Source: Gammaproteobacteria bacterium (GTDB lineage: Bacteria; Pseudomonadota; Gammaproteobacteria; SZUA-229). Taken from it: a stretch of DNA of 30,375 bases. The translations under genes and the position numbers were made by a program. The stretch covers positions 1 through 30,375 of the forward strand of contig JAOUPA010000005.1 in assembly GCA_029880105.1 (NCBI GenBank), written 5' to 3'. This document shows, in pieces, positions 7,538 through 15,013 of this stretch (within the stretch, counting starts at the first letter, position 1; every line of letters begins with the position of its first letter). The notes beneath the pieces are model-generated. The model was given only the letters and a program-made list of their open reading frames with translations, was not told the origin of the DNA and did no database searches.

Positions 7538-8554
7538 TTACGCTTTTGTTTCCATCACTGCTGCATATTTTCCCAGACGTGCAAGGCTGTTGAGTCGGGC
7601 ACGTTTTAATAGTGCTGCCTGTGCTGCGCTGATATTCTCTGCTTTACCCTGCCATGCCTGTAAGACCGGTTGCTGTAGCGCGCGACCATAGGAAATACTT
7701 AGTTGCCATGGTCCGCCAATCTGATTGATGGCATTGAGATTTGCCGTGGCCTCCTCGGGTGTCTGACCACCGGAGAGAAAATTAATGCTGGGCACTGCTG
7801 CGGGAATAGTGCGACGAAATATGTTTAGTGTCGCTTCGGCAATTTCTTCGGGAGGCGCAATGCGGCAATCTTTACCCGGTAGTACCATATTTGGTTTTAG
7901 GATCATGTGCTCCAGTGTTACGCCATATCGTAGCAGCACATTGAACACAGCGTGCAAAACCTGTTCGGTGACGACAGCGCAGCGCGCTATGTCATGGTTG
8001 CCATCCATCAGCACTTCAGGCTCGACAATGGGTACCACACCCAGTTCCTGGCAGGTTTTGGCATAATGTGCCAGCCGCTCGGCGTTGGCGTGGAGCCCCA
8101 GTGGTGTCGGATTGATATCGGTGATCGGGTAGACCTCACGCCACTTTGCAAAACGGGCGCCCTGTTCAACATAAGTGACCAGTCGATCGGCCAGGCCATC
8201 GAGACCCTTGGTGATGAGATCACCGGGTGCACCAGCCAGTGCCTCAGTGCCCTTGTCGACCTTGATGCCGGGGACGATTTTCTGATGCCAGGCTACGGCT
8301 GGTAATGGTGTACCTGCAGCATTAGCCTGCGTGAGTGTTTCTTCAAACAGGATAACGCCGCTGATGTATTCGCCGAGGCCGGGTGTCTCGAGCAATAACG
8401 AACGATAGCTGGAACGGGTAGCTTCGGTGGATTCAAGGTTGATCGCGGCAAAGCGTTTTTTGATGGTTGGGGCGCTTTCATCTGCCGCGAGAATACCTCG
8501 ACGGTCATCAACCATGTCATTAATAGTTTGCTGCAATCGCTGATCTGTATTCAT
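7538..8554 (-). CDS. fba: Fructose-bisphosphate aldolase, class I
   Basis: Class I (Schiff-base) aldolase cleaves fructose 1,6-bisphosphate to dihydroxyacetone phosphate and glyceraldehyde 3-phosphate, or makes it in gluconeogenesis and the Calvin cycle. The 338-residue product is of the long, animal-like type: RGILAADES (19-27), FAKWR (135-139), PIVEPEVL (175-182) and the catalytic lysine in MILKPNMV (Lys220, equivalent to rabbit Lys229). The C-terminal half keeps FLSGGQTPEEAT. The frame extends 21 codons upstream, but I chose the ATG at 8554: it follows a GGGGTG ribosome site, and the added residues do not resemble the family. A strong candidate promoter and an operator-like inverted repeat lie upstream. 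Confidence 0.95.
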   Translation of the reverse strand: MNTDQRLQQTINDMVDDRRGILAADESAPTIKKRFAAINLESTEATRSSYRSLLLETPGLGEYISGVILFEETLTQANAAGTPLPAVAWHQKIVPGIKVDKGTEALAGAPGDLITKGLDGLADRLVTYVEQGARFAKWREVYPITDINPTPLGLHANAERLAHYAKTCQELGVVPIVEPEVLMDGNHDIARCAVVTEQVLHAVFNVLLRYGVTLEHMILKPNMVLPGKDCRIAPPEEIAEATLNIFRRTIPAAVPSINFLSGGQTPEEATANLNAINQIGGPWQLSISYGRALQQPVLQAWQGKAENISAAQAALLKRARLNSLARLGKYAAVMETKA

Positions 8555-8588
8555 GACACACCCCGCACAAAATAAATGCGTTATTAAT

Positions 8589-8617
8589 ATTATGCGCCTA
8601 TCTACAGGTAATGCCAA
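8589..8617 (-). promoter_or_regulatory. Sigma-70 promoter for the aldolase gene
   Basis: On the minus strand, TTGGCA (complement of 8612-8617) and CATAAT (complement of 8589-8594) are separated by exactly 17 bases; each matches five of six consensus positions. The start of transcription would fall near 8582, leaving a leader of about 28 bases. Confidence 0.6.
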
Positions 8618-8646
8618 AAAATACTCAGAATTACATCTGCACTATT

Positions 8647-8680
8647 GTGGTATCACGTTATGGTCTTAGTGTGATGCCAC
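8647..8680. promoter_or_regulatory. Inverted repeat upstream of the aldolase promoter, candidate operator
   Basis: GTGGTATCAC (8647-8656) and GTGATGCCAC (8671-8680) are inverted copies with one mismatch, 14 bases apart. Each arm is itself of GTG-N4-CAC form, so this could be two sites for a dimeric regulator with centres 24 bases apart. It begins 29 bases upstream of the -35 hexamer. There is no T-run, which argues against a terminator. Confidence 0.4.
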
Positions 8681-8713
8681 TATCAAGCTTTTTAGCAAGT
8701 AATGGCTGGAAGA

Positions 8714-8741
8714 GGGAGCAGTGACCAGCTGCACTGCTCCC
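8714..8741 (-). terminator. Intrinsic terminator-like hairpin after the RhlE-like helicase
   Basis: A perfect ten-pair stem (GGGAGCAGTG 8714-8723 with CACTGCTCCC 8732-8741) with an eight-base loop lies just past the helicase stop codon. On the minus strand it is followed by TCTTCC, a weak U tract; on the plus strand by AGTTTTAG. The position fits the end of the helicase transcript. Confidence 0.65.
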
Positions 8742-8764
8742 AGTTTTAGATGAATGTTGAGTAA

Positions 8765-10066
8765 CTAGGCTGCACTGGCAGAGCTGCGACGTCCACGATT
8801 TTGTGAATTACCCTGAAACCGTTTCTGGTTATTTGGTCTGGATGAGGGGCGTCGATTACCTGCAGTTCGACCCGGCGCTACCTGCTGTCCACCTCGGCCA
8901 CGGCTGATCGGCTCTGGCTTAATAGACGGATCTGGCTCAAAACCGGTTATCCCCTCTTTAGGAATGTCACGCTTAATTAAACGCTCAATATCTTTGAGCA
9001 GTTTCAATTCATCGACGCACACCAGCGACATGGCCTCGCCTTCATTGCCAGCACGGCCAGTTCGACCGATGCGGTGCACATAATCTTCAGCAATATTGGG
9101 TAGTTCGAAGTTCACCACATGTGGCAGCTGATCAATATCAATACCGCGTGCGGCAATATCGGTGGCAACCAGTACGCGTACCTTGCCGGCTTTAAAATCG
9201 GCCAGTGCCTTGGTGCGTGCTCCCTGGCTTTTGTTACCGTGAATCGCAGCGGCAGTAATACCGTCGCTGTCGAGCTGTTTGGTCAGTTTATTGGCACCGT
9301 GTTTGGTGCGGGTGAAGACCAGTACCTGTCTCCAGTTGTTTGAACCAATCAGGAAAGAGAGTAACTCGCGTTTGCGGTTCTTATCAACGGGGTGAATGAC
9401 CTGGGTCACTGTTTCGGTGGCGGCATTGCGTTGTGCAACTTCAATCAGTGCGGGCGAATGCAATAATGTGCTGGAGAGCTGCTTGATCTCATCAGAGAAA
9501 GTCGCCGAGAACAGCAGGGTTTGTTTGTGTTTGGGTAAGAGCGCCAGTATCTTGCGGATATCGTGGATAAAACCCATATCGAGCATGCGGTCGGCTTCGT
9601 CGAGTACCAGAATTTCTACTTTCGAGAGATCGGCTGAGCGTTGGTTAACATGGTCGAGCAGGCGGCCCGGGGTCGCTACCAGTATATCGACACCTCGAAT
9701 CAGTTTCATTTTCTGTGGGTTGATGCTGACACCACCATATACAACGGCTGATTTTAACGGCAGGTAGCGGCCATAAGTTTCTACACTTTCAAATACCTGG
9801 GCGGCCAGTTCACGGGTAGGGGTAAGAACCAGTGCACGGGTAGGGCGACGGCCTTTTTGGGGCTTTTCTGTTTCCATCAGGCGCTGTAACAGGGGTAGGG
9901 TGAAGCCGGCGGTTTTGCCGGTGCCAGTCTGTGCGCCACCCATTAAATCCTGGCCTTTTAGTATCAGGGGGATGGCCTGGGTTTGTATTGGTGTAGGGGT
10001 GCTATAACCATTTTCAGATACAGCACGGCGTAATTCGGCTCTAAGGCCGAGGGATTCAAATGACAT
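8765..10066 (-). CDS. rhlE: DEAD-box RNA helicase, RhlE-like
   Basis: This ATP-dependent RNA helicase is used in RNA remodelling, ribosome assembly or decay. The 433-residue product has MSFESLGLRAEL then the Q motif region, AQTGTGKT (45-52), PTREL, DEAD (156-159), SAT and HRIGRTGRAG, then a basic, Gly/Arg/Asn/Ser-rich tail (last 45 residues, with RGRGGQQ and NRGRRSS) typical of RhlE proteins. The frame is open 54 codons further upstream, but that stretch is unlike the family, and the ATG at 10066 has AAGAGAA about ten bases before it. Transcription probably begins near 10204 from a TATAAT box, giving a structured leader of about 140 bases. The exact subgroup (RhlE1/RhlE2) cannot be decided by eye. 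Confidence 0.92.
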   Translation of the reverse strand: MSFESLGLRAELRRAVSENGYSTPTPIQTQAIPLILKGQDLMGGAQTGTGKTAGFTLPLLQRLMETEKPQKGRRPTRALVLTPTRELAAQVFESVETYGRYLPLKSAVVYGGVSINPQKMKLIRGVDILVATPGRLLDHVNQRSADLSKVEILVLDEADRMLDMGFIHDIRKILALLPKHKQTLLFSATFSDEIKQLSSTLLHSPALIEVAQRNAATETVTQVIHPVDKNRKRELLSFLIGSNNWRQVLVFTRTKHGANKLTKQLDSDGITAAAIHGNKSQGARTKALADFKAGKVRVLVATDIAARGIDIDQLPHVVNFELPNIAEDYVHRIGRTGRAGNEGEAMSLVCVDELKLLKDIERLIKRDIPKEGITGFEPDPSIKPEPISRGRGGQQVAPGRTAGNRRPSSRPNNQKRFQGNSQNRGRRSSASAA

Positions 10067-10141
10067 ATTTTGATATTCTCTTGGGATCGGCCTACCTGAT
10101 TCACAAGAAACGGGATGGTCTAGGCGGAAACGGTTTGTTTC

Positions 10142-10196
10142 GAAGCGAATCGAGAGTGATCGCTTCAGTGAAAAGAGGTGCAGACCTACTTGCACC
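10142..10196 (-). promoter_or_regulatory. Two hairpins in the helicase 5' leader, possible attenuator
   Basis: Stem A: GGTGCA 10177-10182 with TGCACC 10191-10196, eight-base loop, followed on the minus strand by TCTTTTC, which resembles an attenuator. Stem B: GAAGCGA 10142-10148 with TCGCTTC 10160-10166, or an extended form that also pairs ATC with GAT. Both lie between the candidate promoter and the start codon. Confidence 0.4.
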
Positions 10197-10210
10197 AGAG
10201 ATTGATGTGC

Positions 10211-10216
10211 ATTATA
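10211..10216 (-). promoter_or_regulatory. Candidate -10 element for the RhlE-like helicase
   Basis: TATAAT on the minus strand, preceded by AACTTCAGG. No good -35 lies at 16-18 bases; TTGATT is present but only ten bases upstream. It is the only consensus -10 I found in this interval. Confidence 0.4.
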
Positions 10217-10334
10217 CCTGAAGTTCAATCAAATAGGTGTTTTGACTGTTCTGGTTATCTACTGGATAAGTGATATCGAAAAAAACAGTCGATTTTTTCA
10301 AGGATAAATGTGTTTTAAATTCAGGATATTAAGA

Positions 10335-10421
10335 TGGTGCCCAGGAGAGGACTTGAACCTCCACGACCGTAAGGCCACTAGCACCTGAAGCTAGCGCGTC
10401 TACCAATTCCGCCACCTGGGC
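10335..10421 (-). tRNA. leu tRNA (CAG): tRNA-Leu(CAG)
   Basis: The minus strand folds as a class II tRNA. The acceptor 5' strand GCCCAGG pairs with CCTGGGC before an encoded A-CCA end; the D arm contains GGTAGACGC; the anticodon stem is CTAGC/GCTAG with loop TTCAGGT, giving anticodon CAG (complement of 10385-10387); a long variable arm follows (TGGCCTTACGGTCGT), then GGTTCAAGTCC in the T arm. The length is 87 bases with CCA. It reads CUG leucine codons. It is divergent from rnr and has a strong candidate promoter at 10459-10487. The open frame across it (AELVDALASGASG) is the usual tRNA-Leu artefact. Confidence 0.97.
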
Positions 10422-10458
10422 AAGGTGCAGCTGGATCGTTGATCCGAGACAGGCGCGA

Positions 10459-10487
10459 ACTTTACAGCCTGAATGATATTCTGTCAA
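10459..10487 (-). promoter_or_regulatory. Sigma-70 promoter for tRNA-Leu
   Basis: On the minus strand, TTGACA (complement of 10482-10487, perfect) and TAAAGT (complement of 10459-10464) are separated by 17 bases and followed by a GC-rich discriminator (TCGCGCC), typical of stringently controlled stable-RNA promoters. The predicted leader before the mature tRNA is about 30 bases. Confidence 0.65.
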
Positions 10488-10508
10488 TTTACCGTGTATC
10501 AATATATT
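10481..10508 (+). promoter_or_regulatory. Candidate rnr promoter overlapping the tRNA promoter
   Basis: CTGTCA (10481-10486) and TATATT (10503-10508) are 16 bases apart, 24 bases before the rnr ATG. The -35 occupies the same bases as the opposite-strand -35 of tRNA-Leu, so the two promoters would exclude each other. Found by eye; weak consensus. Confidence 0.3.
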
Positions 10509-10531
10509 GGTATGGCGGTTACAATTCGCAT

Positions 10532-13234
10532 ATGACAGAAAAAAACAGCAAAAAAACAAACACTAAGACGAGCATGGCGGCAAAAACCCGGTCTATGGCG
10601 AAGTCACTAGTTCAATCAATTACCGGGGCAAAATCCAGGGCCAAAGCCAAAGCTAAGGTAAAGGCCGAAGCTGAGGAAAAGGCAGCAACCAAAACCCAGG
10701 CAGAAGCCAAAGCCAGTCGTCGGAAAACGACCAAAGCGAAGGTTGAGGTAGAGCCAAAGGGCAAAACAGGTACCAGGGCTAAAGCTCGAGCCAAAGCTAA
10801 AACTAAAACTAAAACTGGTACGAAAGAAATAGTTTCTGCAAAATCCAGCCCGAGTAAAAAAGGCAGATCAGCTGCCAGGACCAAAACCGAGACCGGTGAT
10901 AGCAAGAAAACCGCTAAAGCCAAAAAAGCTACTGCAAAAACTACCACAAAGTCCAAAAGAAGCAGCGGTACACCCAGTGCCGATACAGGCAGCAAGCCCA
11001 AAAGCAGGCGGGCGCGTAGTCGTGGTAAGGCGGAGGAGGCCAAATCGAAAGGCCGCAGGAGCAGTAAAAAGCCGCTGATCGCCGATCCTGAGGCGCATCT
11101 CGAAGCCAGTCGCTATGAAAACCCCATTGCCAGTCGTCAACTGATCCTGACGTTGATCAGGGAGCAGAGTGCGATGACGTTGGAGGAGCTGCTGGATCAT
11201 CTCAAGATGAAAACCGACGATGAGCACGAGGCCTTACGCCGTCGCCTACGTGCCATGGTGCGTGATGGCCAGCTGGTGCAAAACAGGCGCGGTGGTTACC
11301 TGTCGGTTGAGGAAGAGGGTCTGGTTCGGGGCAGGGTGATTGCGCACCCGGACGGTTTCGGCTTTCTGGTACCAGAGAAAGGTGGTGATGATCTATTCCT
11401 GAGCGCGAAACAGATGCAGACCCTGATGCATGGAGACCGGGCAGTGGTCCAGATATCGGGTATCGATCGCCGTGGTCGCCGCGAAGGTGCTGTGATCAGT
11501 ATTATTGAGCGCGCTAATCAATTCGTTGTTGGTCGTCTATTTAATGAAAGTGGTATCTATTTCGTCACGCCAGACAGTAAACGCCTGCCGCAGAACATAT
11601 TACTGGCTGCCGATGGTCTGGGTGGTGCACAGGCCGGGCAGATTGTAAAAGTTGAGATTACCCAACAGCCGACATTCAAAAGGCAGGCCATTGGCCGAGT
11701 TGTGAATGTCATCGGTGATGAATCGGATCCGGGGATGGAGATTGAAATCGCAATTCATAATCACGGCCTGCCACATGAATGGCCTGAGGATGTCCTGGAA
11801 GAGTCCGGTAAGCTGGGTGCTGAAGTCAAAGATAAGGACAAGCAGGGTCGCGTCGATTTACGGGCGATACCCCTGGTGACGATCGATGGAGAGGATGCGC
11901 GCGATTTTGATGATGCCGTCTATTGTGAGCCTGCCGGTAATGGCTGGCGCTTACTGGTGGCGATTGCAGATGTTGCGCATTATGTGAAGCCGGGTTCAGC
12001 GCTGGATAGAAGTGCCTATGAGCGTGCGACTTCGGTTTATTTTCCCGGTCGCGTTATCCCTATGTTGCCTGAAGAAATATCGAACGGCCTGTGCTCGCTC
12101 AATCCAGATGTCGACCGCCTTTGCATGGTCTGTGAAATGCAGATCGATGAACATGGCGAGATTGAAAAGTTTAAATTTTATGAAGCCGTTTTTCGTTCAC
12201 ATGCACGCTTGATTTACGATGAGGTTGCCGATGCTGTTGTTGAAAGAGATGAAGCCACACGCAAACGCCTAAAGACTTTGCTGCCGCACCTTGAAGATCT
12301 TTATGCTCTATATGGTGCGTTTATGAAGGCGCGAATTAAACGTGGTTCTATTGAATTCGATTCAACAGAAACGAAAATTAATTTCACCGATGACAAGCGT
12401 ATTGAGAGCATTAAGCCTTTCGTGAGAAATGACGCACACAGGATTATCGAAGAATGCATGATTGCAGCCAATGTCTCGGCGGCAAAAATGATTTTAAAGC
12501 ACGATTTGCCAGCCCTGTACCGTGATCACGATCGTCCTGATGATGACAAGATCGAAGACCTGCGTGGTTTTTTGAGTGAGCTTGATCTAAAACTGGGTGA
12601 ACCGCAGAGAAATGTTACATCTATGGATTATTCGGTAATAACTGCGCTGCTCAAGGGCAGGGAAGATCGTCACCTGGTACAAACTCTGTTGTTGCGTTCA
12701 CTCAAGCAGGCAGTATATAAAGCCGAAAATACCGGCCACTTTGGTCTGGCGCTGTCATCCTATGCGCACTTTACTTCGCCGATACGCCGATACCCCGATT
12801 TACTGGTACACAGGGCATTAAAACATATCATTCATAAAAGAAAGAAAAGTGAATATATGTATGACCCGTTACAGATGGCGACGATGGGTGAGCATTGTTC
12901 TAATAATGAACGCCGTGCCGATGAGGCAACCCGTGATGCCGAGTTTGCCCTGAAGTGTGATTATATGCTGGACAAGATTGGCCAGGAATTTACTGCACAC
13001 GTTACTGCAGTCGTTTCATTTGGCCTGTTTGTCGAGCTGGATGATTATTATGTTGAAGGCCTGATACACATCACCAGTCTGCCCAAAGATTATTACCAGT
13101 TTGATCCGGTAAAACACCGGCTTCTGGGTGAGAACAGGGGTATGGAATTTCGTTTGTGTGACCACGTCAGGGTGCGCGTCACTAATGTTGACCGAGGCGA
13201 AAGGCGTATCGATTTTGAACTGGTAAAAATTTAA
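10532..13234 (+). CDS. rnr: Ribonuclease R with a long Lys/Ala-rich N-terminal extension
   Basis: RNase R is a processive 3'-5' exoribonuclease that degrades structured RNA and helps in rRNA quality control. From the ATG at 10532 the product is 900 residues, longer than the E. coli enzyme (813). After a basic region (residues 1 to about 185) come the helix-turn-helix (ASRYENPIASRQLIL), cold-shock domains (GRVIAHPDGFGFLVPE), the RNB domain with catalytic aspartates in DGEDARDFDDAVY (about 451-463), and the S1 domain (FTAHVTAVVSFGLFVELDD) ending RIDFELVKI. The E. coli enzyme instead has its Lys-rich tail at the C-terminus, which is absent here. The frame opens at 10439, but those codons overlap the promoter region. 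It is the first gene of rnr-rlmB-rpfE-like-recJ-pyrD. Confidence 0.95.
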   Translation: MTEKNSKKTNTKTSMAAKTRSMAKSLVQSITGAKSRAKAKAKVKAEAEEKAATKTQAEAKASRRKTTKAKVEVEPKGKTGTRAKARAKAKTKTKTGTKEIVSAKSSPSKKGRSAARTKTETGDSKKTAKAKKATAKTTTKSKRSSGTPSADTGSKPKSRRARSRGKAEEAKSKGRRSSKKPLIADPEAHLEASRYENPIASRQLILTLIREQSAMTLEELLDHLKMKTDDEHEALRRRLRAMVRDGQLVQNRRGGYLSVEEEGLVRGRVIAHPDGFGFLVPEKGGDDLFLSAKQMQTLMHGDRAVVQISGIDRRGRREGAVISIIERANQFVVGRLFNESGIYFVTPDSKRLPQNILLAADGLGGAQAGQIVKVEITQQPTFKRQAIGRVVNVIGDESDPGMEIEIAIHNHGLPHEWPEDVLEESGKLGAEVKDKDKQGRVDLRAIPLVTIDGEDARDFDDAVYCEPAGNGWRLLVAIADVAHYVKPGSALDRSAYERATSVYFPGRVIPMLPEEISNGLCSLNPDVDRLCMVCEMQIDEHGEIEKFKFYEAVFRSHARLIYDEVADAVVERDEATRKRLKTLLPHLEDLYALYGAFMKARIKRGSIEFDSTETKINFTDDKRIESIKPFVRNDAHRIIEECMIAANVSAAKMILKHDLPALYRDHDRPDDDKIEDLRGFLSELDLKLGEPQRNVTSMDYSVITALLKGREDRHLVQTLLLRSLKQAVYKAENTGHFGLALSSYAHFTSPIRRYPDLLVHRALKHIIHKRKKSEYMYDPLQMATMGEHCSNNERRADEATRDAEFALKCDYMLDKIGQEFTAHVTAVVSFGLFVELDDYYVEGLIHITSLPKDYYQFDPVKHRLLGENRGMEFRLCDHVRVRVTNVDRGERRIDFELVKI

Positions 13235-13260
13235 ATCGGGTGATGTAGGTGATTATTTAA

Positions 13261-14007
13261 GTGAGCAAGCATAATAGTGAACTGGTTTATGGCATTCACG
13301 CTGTAGAGTCTGCAATAAAAAACCGGCCTGAAGATGTGCTGCAGTTATGGGTGCTGCAGGGTCGTAAAGATAAACGAGTGAACCAGCTTATCGAGCTGGC
13401 TAATAAAAATAATATCTCGATACAGTCAATATCGGCCGATAAAATAAAAAAGAAGTGTCCAGATTCAACCCATCAGGGTGTGCTGGCTGATTTGCGTATC
13501 TCAAAGGCAAAGCAAATGGCACTGGAAGATGTGCTGGCCAAACAGGGTGAGTTGCTGCTGCTGATTCTGGATGAGGTGCAGGATCCACATAATATTGGAG
13601 CCTGTCTGCGTACCGCTGATGCGGTTGGTGTCGATGCGGTCATTGTTTCAAAAAATCGTAGCCCGGGTATTACCGCCGTAGTCAGGAAAGTGGCCTGTGG
13701 TGCAGCAGATACGGTGCCGTTTGTACAGGTAACAAATCTTGCTCGTGCCATGCAGCAGATCCGAGATCACGATGTCTGGATTGTCGGCACGGCGGGTGAT
13801 ACCGATACCAGTCTTTACGATATTACTGCGGGTAAACGTATGGCTGTAGTAATGGGCGCTGAAGGTACAGGCATGCGTCGTCTGACGAGGGAAAATTGTG
13901 ATCAGCTGGTTTATATACCTATGCAGGGAACTGTTGAGAGCCTGAATGTTTCTGTGGCCACCGGAGTAGCACTGTTCGAGGTCAGGCGTAAAATTGGTGC
14001 AGCTTGA
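13261..14007 (+). CDS. rlmB: 23S rRNA (guanosine(2251)-2'-O)-methyltransferase RlmB
   Basis: RlmB 2'-O-methylates G2251 in the P loop of 23S rRNA. The 248-residue SPOUT protein has an N-terminal substrate-binding domain beginning ELVYGIHAVESAI and the three SPOUT motifs: DEVQDPHNIGACLRTADAVG (about 104-123), VVMGAEGTGMRRL (about 197-209), and IPMQGTVESLNVSVATGVAL (about 219-238), which forms the trefoil knot. It starts with GTG 26 bases after rnr, preceded by a TAGGTGA-like ribosome site. The rnr-rlmB order is conserved in gammaproteobacteria. The 3' end overlaps the next gene by 14 bases. Confidence 0.97.
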   Translation: MSKHNSELVYGIHAVESAIKNRPEDVLQLWVLQGRKDKRVNQLIELANKNNISIQSISADKIKKKCPDSTHQGVLADLRISKAKQMALEDVLAKQGELLLLILDEVQDPHNIGACLRTADAVGVDAVIVSKNRSPGITAVVRKVACGAADTVPFVQVTNLARAMQQIRDHDVWIVGTAGDTDTSLYDITAGKRMAVVMGAEGTGMRRLTRENCDQLVYIPMQGTVESLNVSVATGVALFEVRRKIGAA

Positions 14008-15013
14008 TCTAGTTATCCCCGGATTATGCGGGCCCTTACCAGAAATAAATAGCCTGAATAGTGAAGCTGTTCGGTCACTAATCTCATGGCTGGCAAAAGC
14101 CAGTCGACAAACTGAAAATGAAAAGGATTTTTATCAGGTACTCGCTCGCCTGTTTGCTATCAATGCAATCGATTCTTTTCCGGCGGCGGCTTTATCAGCG
14201 CTGGCGTCAGGTCAATATACTGAGCAGGGTCACTGGTTTTGTGTCGACCCTGTTCATCTGCAGGCAGATATGGATCATGCCATCTTGAGAGGTGCCCAGG
14301 GGCTTGATTTGACTGAGCAGGAATCTGCGGCCCTGATTGACGAATTGAATCAGCATTTTCAGCAAGAGGGAATTCGGTTTCATATGACCGACAGGCATAG
14401 CTGGTTTATCAATGTGCCTGATCATGCCAATGTCACAACAACACCTGTTAATGATGTCATCGGGCGTAATATTTATTCATTTATGCCGCAGGGCGATGAT
14501 GCACTGTTTTGGAAAAAAATACTCAACGAGGTGCAAATGTTACTGCACCAGAGCCGTGTCAATGCAAGGCGTGCAGCGAATAATCAATTACCTGTTAATG
14601 GCGTCTGGCTCTGGGGGGGTGGTGTATTACCGAGTTCAGGTACATTGTCTCATGCCAACATCTATGCACAGCATGCCATTGTTAGTGGTCTGGCCGCTTT
14701 GAATAAAACAGGTTGTTATCCGGCGACAGAGCTAGGTAATTTTATTGAGAATGCCAGTGGTGATTCCCGGGCTATTGCCGTCATCGATGATCTCCACGAT
14801 GTGAGTAGTCATGGCGATGTCAACGCATGGCAGGCTGTGCTCAATGATTTATATGTGAATCAACTGGGGACGGTATTAAATGCGGCAATGAAGAAAAATA
14901 TCCGCATTAATTTGTATCCGTGCAATGGTGTCTGTTATCAGTTACGCGCAAGAGATAAGTTTAAAATTTTCCGTGATAAAAAAATAGAAACCTACATTAA
15001 TACTTATGAGTGA
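13994..15013 (+). CDS. RpfE-like regulatory/phosphoglycerate mutase-related protein (COG4255 type)
   Basis: This 339-residue protein of unproven function resembles the RpfE-type proteins that sit beside recJ in Xanthomonas and other proteobacteria. Visible hallmarks are the start LVIPGLCGP, the WFCVDPVHLQADMDHAIL segment (about residues 82-99), NARRAANNQLPVNGVWLWGGG (about 188-208), and SHANIYAQHAIVSGLA further on. Members are sometimes annotated as cofactor-independent phosphoglycerate mutase relatives, but no metal-binding catalytic set is obvious to me. The start is TTG at 13994 or GTG at 13997, both inside the 3' end of rlmB, with GAGGTCAGG just upstream. It overlaps recJ by eight bases, so translation is probably coupled. 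Confidence 0.72.
   Translation: MVQLDLVIPGLCGPLPEINSLNSEAVRSLISWLAKASRQTENEKDFYQVLARLFAINAIDSFPAAALSALASGQYTEQGHWFCVDPVHLQADMDHAILRGAQGLDLTEQESAALIDELNQHFQQEGIRFHMTDRHSWFINVPDHANVTTTPVNDVIGRNIYSFMPQGDDALFWKKILNEVQMLLHQSRVNARRAANNQLPVNGVWLWGGGVLPSSGTLSHANIYAQHAIVSGLAALNKTGCYPATELGNFIENASGDSRAIAVIDDLHDVSSHGDVNAWQAVLNDLYVNQLGTVLNAAMKKNIRINLYPCNGVCYQLRARDKFKIFRDKKIETYINTYE

Larger units (their letters stand above)
10067..10334. other. Gene-free interval: RhlE-like leader, promoter and tRNA trailer
   Basis: On the minus strand this interval carries the end of the tRNA-Leu transcript, a candidate promoter (10211-10216) and the structured helicase leader. An AT-only stem (GAAAAAA 10278-10284 with TTTTTTC 10293-10299) might help end the tRNA transcript but is weak. 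No gene is visible. Confidence 0.5.

Noticed and set aside
10278..10299. GAAAAAA/TTTTTTC stem considered as a terminator for tRNA-Leu
   Set aside because: It is nearly all A-T pairs, so it is too unstable to call with confidence; mentioned only in the interval note.
10329..10559. Minus-strand open frame with an AELVDALASGASG stretch
   Set aside because: It is the well-known artefact of translating across a tRNA-Leu gene.
10612..11227. Leu/Val/Ala-rich and Phe/Gly-rich minus-strand frames that look like membrane proteins
   Set aside because: They are the antisense of the Lys/Ala-rich extension of RNase R, whose codons read as hydrophobic residues on the other strand.
10532..13234. Possible horizontal acquisition or fusion of a histone-like gene to rnr
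   Set aside because: There is no break in the frame, no mobile element and no clear composition shift beyond the repeat itself; growth of a low-complexity region explains it.
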